Below are positions 44,150 to 52,186 of a stretch of DNA of 64,000 nt, piece by piece. The notes under the pieces are model-generated. The model made no database searches. It was not told where the DNA came from and saw only the letters and a program-made list of their open reading frames with translations. Each line of letters opens with the position of its first letter. Position 1 is the first letter of the stretch. The stretch comes from Bacteroides gallinarum DSM 18171 = JCM 13658 (GTDB lineage: Bacteria > Bacteroidota > Bacteroidia > Bacteroidales > Bacteroidaceae). Made by a program: the position numbers and the translations under genes. The stretch covers positions 1-64,000 of the forward strand of contig NZ_KB894116.1 in assembly GCF_000374365.1 (NCBI RefSeq), written 5' to 3'.

Positions 44150-44468
44150 GCGTAGGTTGTTTTTGTTTCAAAAGAATCTCCTGCCGCTCGGTGGCTGTGG
44201 CTTGTTTGCCATTGTCAGGCATGGTGCATATTGATACCACCCTGCACACATTGAGTGCGAGGCATCCCAACACGATGCCGAACACGATACCGAGAAACCA
44301 TCTCGGATGCTTGCAGGCAAATCGTTGCGCACACCCTGCCATCTTGTCTATCCGCAGAAAACGGGCGGCTTTCTTTCCTGCTTCCACTTCCTTCTTATAC
44401 CGTTTCTCATACTTCGGGTCATCCTTGTCCGGCATCTTCTCCCCGAAAATCAATTTTTTCCATCCCAT
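44127..44468 (-). CDS. traL: Conjugative transposon protein TraL-like (DUF3989)
   Basis: 113 aa, one membrane helix at about 57-77 (WFLGIVFGIVLGCLALNVC), highly basic N-terminus. Size, topology and position between traK and traM identify it as TraL. No enzymatic motif. Function in the transfer apparatus is unknown. Confidence 0.75.
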   Translation of the reverse strand: MGWKKLIFGEKMPDKDDPKYEKRYKKEVEAGKKAARFLRIDKMAGCAQRFACKHPRWFLGIVFGIVLGCLALNVCRVVSICTMPDNGKQATATERQEILLKQKQPTHDDNRQD

Positions 44469-44491
44469 AGCTTGATTATTTCAGTGTTTAA

Positions 44492-44522
44492 ATCCTTCAT
44501 TCTTAACTCTTCATTCTTCATT
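44492..44522. repeat. Pyrimidine-rich intergenic repeat, copy 3
   Basis: ATCCTTCATTCTTAACTCT and following bases, between traK and traL. Closely similar to 41996-42028, with a third related copy at 40714-40740. Confidence 0.5.
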
Positions 44523-45136
44523 TAGTAGTTGTTCTTCGTCCGTTGCTCAATGTCTTTGTTGAGCAAAGTACGCCAATTTACAATCAGCAGCCCATGCGGG
44601 TTGTTGTCTGTCCGGGGTACACGTTTCAGTTGCCCGGCCGTAACCAGTTCGCGCATCAGAATGCTGGTGCGCCGTTCAATACGTTGTCGGCCGTAATAGG
44701 TAAACTCCATCTTTTCCTTGTCAAACTTGATACTGTCACAAAAGATGCTGAACACCGCACTTGTACCCATGATATTGTTGTAAAATCCTTTTTCTTTCAA
44801 GGTATTGTACTGCGCCAATCCGGTTTCGTCCACCAAATACATCGCCTTCTCCATCGTGTACTGGATATACTTGTCGTCCGGTGCAAGGGTGAAGAAGTAA
44901 TGGTGGAACATTTCGACATGACTACGGGCTTCAACATCAAGTGTTTCTTCCATCGAGGTGCGTTGCACCAATATCGGCACATTACCGTCCAGTACATAGA
45001 TTTTTTGTTGTGCGTCTGTCACCATACCCCGTGCCGTCCAGATGCTCGACATACTGATAACCACGCATCCTACGATGACCGCCACGCAGACAATCCCCAC
45101 TAATTTGATTTTGTTCTCCAGGTTTTTTATGACCAT
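44522..45136 (-). CDS. traK: Conjugative transposon protein TraK (VirB8-like)
   Basis: 204 aa. Short cytoplasmic start, membrane helix at about 11-31 (LVGIVCVAVIVGCVVISM), then a periplasmic domain with NTF2-like character (RSHVEMFHHYFFTLAPDDKY). This is TraK of CTnDOT-type systems, equivalent to VirB8. Follows traJ by 40 bp. Intact. Confidence 0.9.
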   Translation of the reverse strand: MVIKNLENKIKLVGIVCVAVIVGCVVISMSSIWTARGMVTDAQQKIYVLDGNVPILVQRTSMEETLDVEARSHVEMFHHYFFTLAPDDKYIQYTMEKAMYLVDETGLAQYNTLKEKGFYNNIMGTSAVFSIFCDSIKFDKEKMEFTYYGRQRIERRTSILMRELVTAGQLKRVPRTDNNPHGLLIVNWRTLLNKDIEQRTKNNY

Positions 45137-45176
45137 AATCCTAACCGTTATAATCGTTACTCATTATCATCTTTTT

Positions 45177-46208
45177 TTATCGCATCATCGAATGCATAGC
45201 TCCGGTAGCCGACATCTTCGCCTGTTGCGCCACGCCCTCACCGAAGTTTCTCGTGCTGAATGCCGTGTCACCTTCCGGTATCATCCATGCCGCAAGGTCT
45301 GGTACGAGGTTCAGGCATTTCAATGCCACGATGCTTGCGGCCATCAGGTAGCCTGCCGAGAAGAATGAGTTCTGCAAATATGCAGCCATCGTCTGTTCGC
45401 TGGCGGTTATCGCCGTCAGGTTCTCTACCTGGATGCACAATACGATGTCAAACAGAAGCAGCACATAAAAGCCCACGAAGTATAACATCGCGCCATAGAA
45501 ATGCACCGTCAGATACCTTGTCATCCATTTGGCCCAGGCACCTTCCCATTTGGGCAACAGCGAGAATGCCCACTGTATCGGTCCGAATATCGTCAGCATA
45601 CCCAGTAGGATTTGCTGACAGTATATGGTCGCCCACCAACCGATTCGGTACACAATCAAGGCGATTACCATCACGATTTTATCCAAGCAGACGGTCGCCC
45701 CGCTTACCAAAGAGGTGAACCACAACCGGCTGGCATCTTTCTCCATTTCCGTCACTTCGTCCACACCGGTCTGTTCCATCGTCGATTCCACCAATGCCGG
45801 ATCCATTGTGCCGGAACGGGCAATGTCGGCTTGTGCCTGCAGGCTGGTGTACATGGTATCACGCACGTAAATGAGTTGCTGCACTTCTTCGAATTTGTCC
45901 GTTATCTGTAAGGCTTCCGCTTGATAGAGGTCGTGGGTGTACGAACCGATGGCATTGGGGATATAGGACAGGAAATCCAACACGCACCAACTACTTCCAC
46001 TATTGGTAATGCCCGTATCTGCAGGCGGATACCACCACGACATGATGACAGCCACCGCCAACGGCTTGAACAGCTTCATTACGTCCAATGGTTCTTTCTT
46101 CACCATCATTTTGTAAGCCATACCCGCCGCCATGATGATGGCAAACAGGGCGGCCAGTGCCATGCACATTTGGAGAATCCACCAATTATTACAAATGGGT
46201 AAAACCAT
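45177..46208 (-). CDS. traJ: Conjugative transposon protein TraJ (VirB6-like)
   Basis: 343 aa with about six membrane helices (for example 9-30, and several in the 180-300 region). Conserved TraJ pieces are visible: LMVKKEPLDVMKLFKPL-like loop, IMSWWYPP, and the C-terminal VPDLAAWMIPEGDTAF. TraJ is the polytopic inner-membrane core of the channel. It is the first surviving gene of the tra set. traI, the VirB4-like ATPase TraG and earlier genes are not upstream, where a different element begins about 120 bp away. The set alone cannot support transfer. Confidence 0.88.
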   Translation of the reverse strand: MVLPICNNWWILQMCMALAALFAIIMAAGMAYKMMVKKEPLDVMKLFKPLAVAVIMSWWYPPADTGITNSGSSWCVLDFLSYIPNAIGSYTHDLYQAEALQITDKFEEVQQLIYVRDTMYTSLQAQADIARSGTMDPALVESTMEQTGVDEVTEMEKDASRLWFTSLVSGATVCLDKIVMVIALIVYRIGWWATIYCQQILLGMLTIFGPIQWAFSLLPKWEGAWAKWMTRYLTVHFYGAMLYFVGFYVLLLFDIVLCIQVENLTAITASEQTMAAYLQNSFFSAGYLMAASIVALKCLNLVPDLAAWMIPEGDTAFSTRNFGEGVAQQAKMSATGAMHSMMR

Positions 46209-46325
46209 AGGAAATCAAATATAACGAAATCGGTAAAATCGCATTGATTTATAGTTAGTTATGAATAAAGGCCGATTTTTGATTAGACCGTTATATTTGC
46301 CTAAATTGAGATATTTTCGTGCGCT

Positions 46326-46345
46326 TTTTGTCCCGTTTTTGTCCC
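46326..46345. repeat. Left copy of 20-bp direct repeat (candidate attL core)
   Basis: TTTTGTCCCGTTTTTGTCCC, identical to 63255-63274. Internally it is two TTTTGTCCC units with an 11-bp period. It lies 85 bp before the first integrase start, within its probable promoter. Confidence 0.55.
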
Positions 46346-46354
46346 TTTCGGATT

Positions 46355-46362
46355 TATCTTTG
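46355..46362 (+). promoter_or_regulatory. Candidate integrase promoter -7 box
   Basis: TATCTTTG followed by CG, 69 bp before the integrase ATG, directly beside the candidate att core. The upstream half would change on excision because the core junction lies 10 bp away. Confidence 0.45.
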
Positions 46363-46430
46363 CGAAGTACATAAGTGGCTGATAAACAATATAGTAACAA
46401 ATCCAAGAATCGGATAACACAGAAAAGAAA

Positions 46431-47594
46431 ATGGGACGTAAGAAGAAAGAAATCAAAATGAAAGAGCCTGTCCGCATACGCGAAAAGAGACTCAACGACG
46501 GTAATGTAAGCCTGTATCTTGACATGTATTACATGGGTGCAAGGAAAAAGGAGGGCTTGAAGCTCTACCTCGTGCCGGAAGTGAATGCCGCCGCCAAGTT
46601 GCAGAACAAGAACACCCTTAAGCTCGCCGAGCAAATCAAGGCGGAACGCATCCTCGACATCCAGCAGCACGGCCTTGTAAACTGGGAGAACGTAAAAAAG
46701 GGACGGATGACGCTTTCCGCATGGGTGGAGAAGTACACGAAGGATGAGAACGGCCTTACCCCGGCAAGCATGAGGTCGAAACGGAACGCACAGGCAAGGG
46801 TGGAACAATACCTATTATATATAGGGAAGCCCAACCTTGCACTGAAAGAGGTGGATAAGGATTTTTGCAAGGGCTTCATCGCCTTTCTGAAAACCTGCAC
46901 GTTCAACAACGGGAAAAAGACACTGGGCAGTACCACCTGCCGCATCTTCATGAACCGCCTTGCCGCTGCCTTGAATATGGCCGTCCGTGAGGGGCTGATT
47001 GACAGCAACCCGTTCAAACTGTTGGACGCAAAGGAGAAACCGCAAAAGAAAAGTGCAATCCGCGAGTTCCTGACCATAGAGGAATTGCGGACGCTGATTG
47101 CCACTCCGTGCCGATACGACATTGTGAAAAAGGCATTTCTGTTTTCATGTTTTACCGGGTTGCGGTACAGCGACATGATGGCCTTGAAGTGGAACGAGAT
47201 ACACAAGGCGGCTGACGGCAAGACGCTTTACATAGAGCATGAGCAGGTAAAGACCAAGAACACGGTGACGATACCGCTTTCCAATGAAGCCTTGAAGTGG
47301 ATGCCCCGAAAGTCAAAGGACAGTGAAAGGGTGTTCCATCAACTCCGCATTACCTCTACCACGGTTGAAGTGGTGCTGGGCGAATGGATGCAGGAAGCCG
47401 GAATACAGAAGCACATCACCTACCATTGCTCCCGGCATACGGCAGCAACCCTGTTGCTGACACTCGGTGCTGACCTTTACACGGTGAGCAAGATTCTCGG
47501 TCACCAGAGTATCAGGATGACCGAGGTCTATGCCAAAATTGTGGACAAGAAAAAAATCGAAACGATGAACCTCGTGAACAATATGTTTGTGTAA
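46431..47594 (+). CDS. Tyrosine integrase, first of tandem pair
   Basis: 387 aa. A Bacteroidetes-type arm-binding domain (VRIREKRLNDGNVSLYLDMY), a SAM-like domain (about 105-200) and the catalytic domain. The catalytic domain has Arg in FTGLRYSDM, THTxR-type YHCSRHTAAT, His in LGHQSIRMT and Tyr in EVYAKIVDK. It is the element-terminal integrase, next to the candidate att core, and reads inward. The second integrase follows after 23 bp. Intact. Confidence 0.9.
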   Translation: MGRKKKEIKMKEPVRIREKRLNDGNVSLYLDMYYMGARKKEGLKLYLVPEVNAAAKLQNKNTLKLAEQIKAERILDIQQHGLVNWENVKKGRMTLSAWVEKYTKDENGLTPASMRSKRNAQARVEQYLLYIGKPNLALKEVDKDFCKGFIAFLKTCTFNNGKKTLGSTTCRIFMNRLAAALNMAVREGLIDSNPFKLLDAKEKPQKKSAIREFLTIEELRTLIATPCRYDIVKKAFLFSCFTGLRYSDMMALKWNEIHKAADGKTLYIEHEQVKTKNTVTIPLSNEALKWMPRKSKDSERVFHQLRITSTTVEVVLGEWMQEAGIQKHITYHCSRHTAATLLLTLGADLYTVSKILGHQSIRMTEVYAKIVDKKKIETMNLVNNMFV

Positions 47595-47617
47595 CCAATT
47601 AGGAAAGGATAAATCTT

Positions 47618-48775
47618 ATGAAAGTAGAAATCAAAGTGAGAATGTTGACCGCCGGAAACCGTAGTCTGTATTTGGAGTATTACGAAACGGGCTTCCGCAA
47701 GAAAGAAAATCTGCACCTCTATCTAATCCCCGACGATGCTCCCCATGCGAAGAAGCTCAACGGGGAAACCTACCGCAAGGCGCAGGAGATACGTGCGCAA
47801 CGCATCCTGAATCCCCCGACCTTTGAGAAGAAGAAAAAGACGGAGGAAAACAAAACTGCCAAGACGATGACATGGCTTGGATGGTGCGATGACTATATCC
47901 AAAGTGCGATAGACAACGGCAACTGCAAGAAGATGATTGCACACAAGCGCGTTGTTCGCAAACGGATAGCCGCCTATCTCCAACGAATAAAGAAAACAGA
48001 TGTTCTGCTGAAAGATGTGGACAGGGATTTGGTAAGCGGACTATTCGGATATATGCGGAGTTACAGAAACCGCAAACAGATAAAGACAAATGGCGGCAGA
48101 CTGGCGGCTTATACCCTCGTGCTGTTTGAGGAAACAGTAAAGGCTATTTTCAACAAGGCGGTGCGTGTCGGTCTGATTGCGTATAACCCAGTTCAAGACC
48201 TTACAAGGGAAGAACGCTTCCACGCGCCGGACAAGCACCGTGAATACCTGACTGCGGATGAATTGAAACGCTTTCTCTCGGTTGAAACGCAAACCGTAAT
48301 GGAGCAGACCGTGCAGATGGCTTTCGGATTCTCGTGCATGACGGGGCTTCGGCTCAGTGATATGCAGCACTTGCGGTGGAGCGACATCAAGGATGTGAAC
48401 GGCGTGCAGATGGTTTCCATCATCCAACACAAGACTAAGCGTCCCGTCACCGTTCCGCTCAACACATTGGCTTTGTCCTTGCTTCCTCCAAGACCGGAGA
48501 ACGGAGAGGACGGCATCATCTTTCCGTTGGTGAAGAAGCCCGACAACGTGGCGAAGTACGTGCGCCGTATCAAGGCAAAGGCAGGGATAGAAAAGGACTT
48601 CACCTATCACAGCAGCCGACATTCGGCGGCGACGCTGGCGATAACGGCAGGTGCGGAACTCTACTCGGTCAGCAAGATTTTGGGGCATGGCAGCATTGCG
48701 TCCACGCAGGTTTATGCAAAGGTGAACATGGAGAAGAAAGTGGAGGCAATGAGCCTGACGGACGGGGTGTTCTAA
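47618..48775 (+). CDS. Tyrosine integrase, second of tandem pair
   Basis: 385 aa paralogue of the preceding gene with the same domain order. The start VEIKVRMLTAGNRSLYLEYY is the arm-binding domain. Catalytic residues are Arg in MTGLRLSDM, YHSSRHSAAT, His in LGHGSIAST and Tyr in QVYAKVNMEK. Divergence from its neighbour is considerable, so duplication is old. Tandem integrases in Bacteroides elements may act together or in different reactions. Intact. Confidence 0.9.
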   Translation: MKVEIKVRMLTAGNRSLYLEYYETGFRKKENLHLYLIPDDAPHAKKLNGETYRKAQEIRAQRILNPPTFEKKKKTEENKTAKTMTWLGWCDDYIQSAIDNGNCKKMIAHKRVVRKRIAAYLQRIKKTDVLLKDVDRDLVSGLFGYMRSYRNRKQIKTNGGRLAAYTLVLFEETVKAIFNKAVRVGLIAYNPVQDLTREERFHAPDKHREYLTADELKRFLSVETQTVMEQTVQMAFGFSCMTGLRLSDMQHLRWSDIKDVNGVQMVSIIQHKTKRPVTVPLNTLALSLLPPRPENGEDGIIFPLVKKPDNVAKYVRRIKAKAGIEKDFTYHSSRHSAATLAITAGAELYSVSKILGHGSIASTQVYAKVNMEKKVEAMSLTDGVF

Positions 48776-48836
48776 TAGACTTTTGATTATTCTAATTACA
48801 ACATTTAGCCTTTTATCTGTTCTGACATATAGTGTG

Positions 48837-48857
48837 GGGTGTCCAAAACGGACACCC
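48837..48857. terminator. Hairpin after the integrase pair
   Basis: Perfect 8-bp stem GGGTGTCC/GGACACCC with an AAAAC loop, 62 bp after the second integrase stop. No T run follows, so it may be a weak terminator or a protein-binding site. Confidence 0.45.
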
Positions 48858-48906
48858 ATTACATTTGATGTAGGAACCATACGGGGGATGAAAGAAAATC
48901 AAATTA

Positions 48907-48941
48907 GTTGTATAGTTTATCAGATAAGTTTATTATCTTTG
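48907..48941 (+). promoter_or_regulatory. Candidate promoter and operator of the RM operon
   Basis: TATCTTTG at 48934-48941 fits the -7 box. A TTG (48908-48910) is 23 bp upstream. Between them is the palindrome TTATCAGATAA (48917-48927), a likely operator for the XRE-type regulator encoded from 48965. Confidence 0.5.
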
Positions 48942-48964
48942 CGTTCAAATTAAAACTATTAGAA

Positions 48965-49174
48965 ATGACGGAATTAAATCGCATCAAGGTTGTTCTTGTT
49001 GAAAAGAAAAGAACAGGCAAATGGTTAGCAGGTGAATTGGGTAAAAGTTCCTGCACGGTCAGCAAGTGGTGTTCTAACACAGCACAGCCTGATTTACGTA
49101 CACTTGACCAAATCGCCAGGTTGCTTGAAGTTGATGTTAAAGACTTATTAAACAGTACGGACAAAAGACAATAG
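48965..49174 (+). CDS. XRE-family HTH regulator of the RM operon
   Basis: 69 aa starting MTELNRIKVVLVEKKRTG. The helix-turn-helix is LAGELGKSSCTVSKWCSN (about 20-37), followed by RTLDQIARLLEVDVKDLL. The ATG at 48965 is preferred over an earlier one that would overlap the promoter. It ends 4 bp before hsdM, so it is the first gene of the operon. It may act as the control protein that delays or limits restriction expression. Confidence 0.85.
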   Translation: MTELNRIKVVLVEKKRTGKWLAGELGKSSCTVSKWCSNTAQPDLRTLDQIARLLEVDVKDLLNSTDKRQ

Positions 49175-49178
49175 CTAT

Positions 49179-51062
49179 ATGATAAACATAAGAAAGCTGG
49201 AAGCGGAACTTTGGAAATCGGCCGATATGCTGCGGAGTGGGTCAAAGTTGACATCAAACCAATACTGTATGCCTGTGTTGGGGCTGATTTTTTTGCGTTA
49301 TGCGTTTAGCCGTTTCAAATTGGTCGAGCAGGAAATCCTTGCCAACCGTCCCATGCGAAATGGTCGGAAACTGCCTGTTGAAGCAAGCGATTTCAAAGCC
49401 AAATCTGCTATATTCCTACCCAAAGAAGCGCAATATGATTATTTGGTGAACCTGCCCGCCAATGTGGCATCCTTGCGGTTGACCGGTATAAACGGGAACA
49501 CGTTGGGTAGTCTCGGCGAAGTGGTCAACAACGCAATGGAACTAATAGAGAACCAATCGGAACAGTTGCGCGGGGTCTTACCAAAGAATTATACCATTTT
49601 TGCCCCTGAATTACTGTCCGAATTGCTCCGCATATTCAATAATAGTGCTCTCTCCGAGGTCGGGGGCGATGTCATAGGTCGCATTTATGAGTATTTCTTG
49701 AACAAGTTTGCCAAGAATGTGGCAAGTGATGATGGTGTTTTTTTCACGCCTAAGTCATTGGTGAAAATGATAGTCAATGTGCTCGAACCCAAGGAAGGCA
49801 TATTGCTCGACCCTGCATGTGGCTCTGGCGGTATGTTTGTGCAAACGGGTGATTTTGTAGAGCAATCGGGCATGGAAGCCAATAGCAAGATGACTTTCTA
49901 TGGACAAGAAAAAGTAGAATACAACGCTCAACTCTGCTTGATGAATATGGCCGTACACGGTTTGACTGGTGTCATCAAATCTGGAGATGAAGCAAACTCT
50001 TTCTATCATGATGCACACAATCTTGACGGTTGTTGCGATTATGTAATGGCTAATCCCCCTTTTAATGTTGATGAGGTAAATGTGGAGAATGCCATGAACG
50101 CTGGACGTTTGCCATTTGGTATTCCCGGCGTTGACAAGTCGGGCAAGTCATTTAGCAATGCCAACTATCTTTGGATTTCCTATTTCTATTCTTATCTCAA
50201 TGAGAATGGTCGTGCGGGCTTTGTCATGGCTTCCTCGGCCACCGACTCTTCCCGTAAAGAGAAAGACATACGACAGAAAATTGTGGAGACAGGCCATGTG
50301 GATGTAATGGTCAGTGTGGGCAATAACTTTTTCTATACGCTGTCTTTGCCATGCTCGCTTTGGTTCTTCAACAAAGGGAAAGCAGAGAACTTGAAAGACA
50401 AAGTACTGTTCATTGATGCACGAAACTATTTCACCGTGGTTGACCGCACACTGAACGAATGGAGCGAATGGCAATTACGCAATCTCAATGCCATCGTTTG
50501 GCTTTATCGGGGCGAGATCGAAAATTACAAAAAGCTGATACAAGAATATTGGAGGTATTTCTCACAGATAGCAGAGAAGTCTGACAACAGGGCTTGGCAC
50601 ATGGAAAACCCCACTTTTGAGGATGTGCTTCAAGTGGCCAAATCTGCCGAAGCTACTTTTACCAACAGCCTGAAACAGTATCAAGAGGCCATGAAAGCCA
50701 CTAAGAAGCGCAAGGAAAAGTCTGAATTGAAAGCTGTTGTGGTGGAGTTGGAAGCTCAAGTAACCGAATTGAGGGAAGCTGTAACCGTAGCGGAAGAAGC
50801 CGTATGGCTCACTTCAAAATTTGGTAATGACGGTGTTTACCAAGACATACCCGGCCTGTGCTGCATAGCAACCATCGAGCAAATAGCCGAAAAGGACTAT
50901 AGCCTTACACCGGGTGCCTATGTAGGAGTGGCTGAAATGGAAGATGACGGCGTGGATTTCACTCAGCGCATGAACGAAATACATACGGAACTTGCCAAAC
51001 TGCAAACCGAAGCAAATCAGTTGATGACTAAAATACAACAGAATTGGGAGGCGTTGAAATGA
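49179..51062 (+). CDS. hsdM: Type I restriction-modification methyltransferase HsdM
   Basis: 627 aa. N-terminal HsdM helical domain (LWKSADMLRSGSKLTSNQY). The AdoMet motif I is DPACGSGGMF (211-220), and the N6-adenine catalytic motif is NPPF (292-295). The C-terminal 130 residues form a coiled coil (KATKKRKEKSELKAVVVELE) for contact with HsdS. It methylates adenine at the site read by HsdS, and is also part of the restriction complex. Overlaps the next gene by 4 nt. Confidence 0.95.
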   Translation: MINIRKLEAELWKSADMLRSGSKLTSNQYCMPVLGLIFLRYAFSRFKLVEQEILANRPMRNGRKLPVEASDFKAKSAIFLPKEAQYDYLVNLPANVASLRLTGINGNTLGSLGEVVNNAMELIENQSEQLRGVLPKNYTIFAPELLSELLRIFNNSALSEVGGDVIGRIYEYFLNKFAKNVASDDGVFFTPKSLVKMIVNVLEPKEGILLDPACGSGGMFVQTGDFVEQSGMEANSKMTFYGQEKVEYNAQLCLMNMAVHGLTGVIKSGDEANSFYHDAHNLDGCCDYVMANPPFNVDEVNVENAMNAGRLPFGIPGVDKSGKSFSNANYLWISYFYSYLNENGRAGFVMASSATDSSRKEKDIRQKIVETGHVDVMVSVGNNFFYTLSLPCSLWFFNKGKAENLKDKVLFIDARNYFTVVDRTLNEWSEWQLRNLNAIVWLYRGEIENYKKLIQEYWRYFSQIAEKSDNRAWHMENPTFEDVLQVAKSAEATFTNSLKQYQEAMKATKKRKEKSELKAVVVELEAQVTELREAVTVAEEAVWLTSKFGNDGVYQDIPGLCCIATIEQIAEKDYSLTPGAYVGVAEMEDDGVDFTQRMNEIHTELAKLQTEANQLMTKIQQNWEALK

Positions 51063-52186
51063 CATTCCAAATTGAAAAAATCACAAGTGGGGAATTGCTG
51101 CCAAAAGGTTACACCGAATGGCGTAAGGGAATCATTGAGCTTATAGAAAAAGCCAAGTATCAAACCTCCCTACGGGTCAATGCCGACCTACTCTCGCTGT
51201 ATTGGCACATAGGATGCGACATCCTTGAAAAACAGAAGCGCGAAGGATGGGGAGCGCAAGTAGTCAACCAGTTATCGCAGGATTTGATGCAACGCTTTCC
51301 TGATGACAGAGGATATTCCGCCCGTAACTTACGCGAAATGAAACGGTTCGCGGAATCCTACCCCGATTTCCCATTTGTGCAAGTGCCGCTTGCCAAATTA
51401 CAAGGGGAAACAATTTGGCAAGCGGCACTTGCCAAATTAGAATCCCATGACGGTTTCATTCAGGTGCCGCTGACGCAAATCACATGGTATCACCATATTT
51501 CGTTGTTGCCTAAAGTAAAAGATGTGGCTGAACGGGCTTTCTATATCATAGCTACAGCATCAGAGGGCTGGACGCGCGACACCATGCTCACGCAGATAGC
51601 CAATGGATATATCCATGCCAAAGGGAACAGCATTAATAACTTTGAACATACGTTGCCTCCCGTACAATCTGATTTGGCAAGGCAGGCTTTCAAAGACCCG
51701 TATAAATTCAGCTTCTTAGGAACGGTTGCCCTGCAAAACGAGCTTGACATTGAGAAAAAACTCACAGAGCGGATAACCGACTTTCTGATAGAAATGGGAC
51801 GGGGATTTGCTTTCGTGGGTCGGCAATACCATATCACGGTGGACGGAGATGACTATTATATCGACCTGTTGATGTACCATCTCAAACTGCATTGCTATGT
51901 GGTTGTGGAACTGAAAGCCGTAGAATTCATACCCGAATTTGTAAGCAAGTTGAATTTTTACATATCGGCTGTGGACGAGTATGTGAAAACGCCGGATGAC
52001 AAACCAACTATCGGCTTGTTGCTTTGCCGTACAAAGAGTGATACAAAAGCACGTTTTGCACTAAGGGGTATAACGCAACCTCTCGGCATTGCTCAATACG
52101 AAACAGAAAAGCTCTTTGCTGATGTGGCATCAGCCTTGCCGCAAATTGATGAAATTGAAAAAGAATTGGAGGAGGATAAGATATGA
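51059..52186 (+). CDS. DUF1016 (YhcG-type) PD-(D/E)XK nuclease-like protein within hsd operon
   Basis: 375 aa, ATG at 51059 overlapping hsdM by 4 nt (ATGA). N-terminal DUF1016_N (YWHIGCDILEKQKREGWGAQVV) and a C-terminal PD-(D/E)XK-like domain (DDYYIDLLMYH, then CYVVVELKAVEF). Between them the family reads from FVQ to ITWYHH directly; here about 30 extra residues (VPLAKLQGETIW onward) are inserted. The inserted DNA contains a 54-bp palindromic structure, and reading stays in frame. Genes of this family often sit inside type I RM operons; the role is unknown, possibly extra nuclease or anti-restriction control. Confidence 0.85.
   Translation: MTFQIEKITSGELLPKGYTEWRKGIIELIEKAKYQTSLRVNADLLSLYWHIGCDILEKQKREGWGAQVVNQLSQDLMQRFPDDRGYSARNLREMKRFAESYPDFPFVQVPLAKLQGETIWQAALAKLESHDGFIQVPLTQITWYHHISLLPKVKDVAERAFYIIATASEGWTRDTMLTQIANGYIHAKGNSINNFEHTLPPVQSDLARQAFKDPYKFSFLGTVALQNELDIEKKLTERITDFLIEMGRGFAFVGRQYHITVDGDDYYIDLLMYHLKLHCYVVVELKAVEFIPEFVSKLNFYISAVDEYVKTPDDKPTIGLLLCRTKSDTKARFALRGITQPLGIAQYETEKLFADVASALPQIDEIEKELEEDKI
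51379..51432. repeat. 21-bp inverted repeat inside DUF1016 coding sequence
   Basis: 51379-51399 and 51412-51432 are perfect inverted copies (GCAAGTGCCGCTTGCCAAATT) separated by 12 bp. A partial direct copy (CTTGCCAAATTA) follows at 51429-51440. The repeat lies in the extra 30 codons relative to the family, so it looks like an inserted palindromic unit that kept the frame. Confidence 0.75.

Noticed and set aside
46209..46325. Remains of traI upstream of traJ
   Set aside because: The 117 bp show no readable traI end in any frame; the junction to the next element seems to lie here.
48041..48880. 279-codon minus-strand frame opposite the second integrase
   Set aside because: Antisense of an intact integrase; no recognisable protein features.
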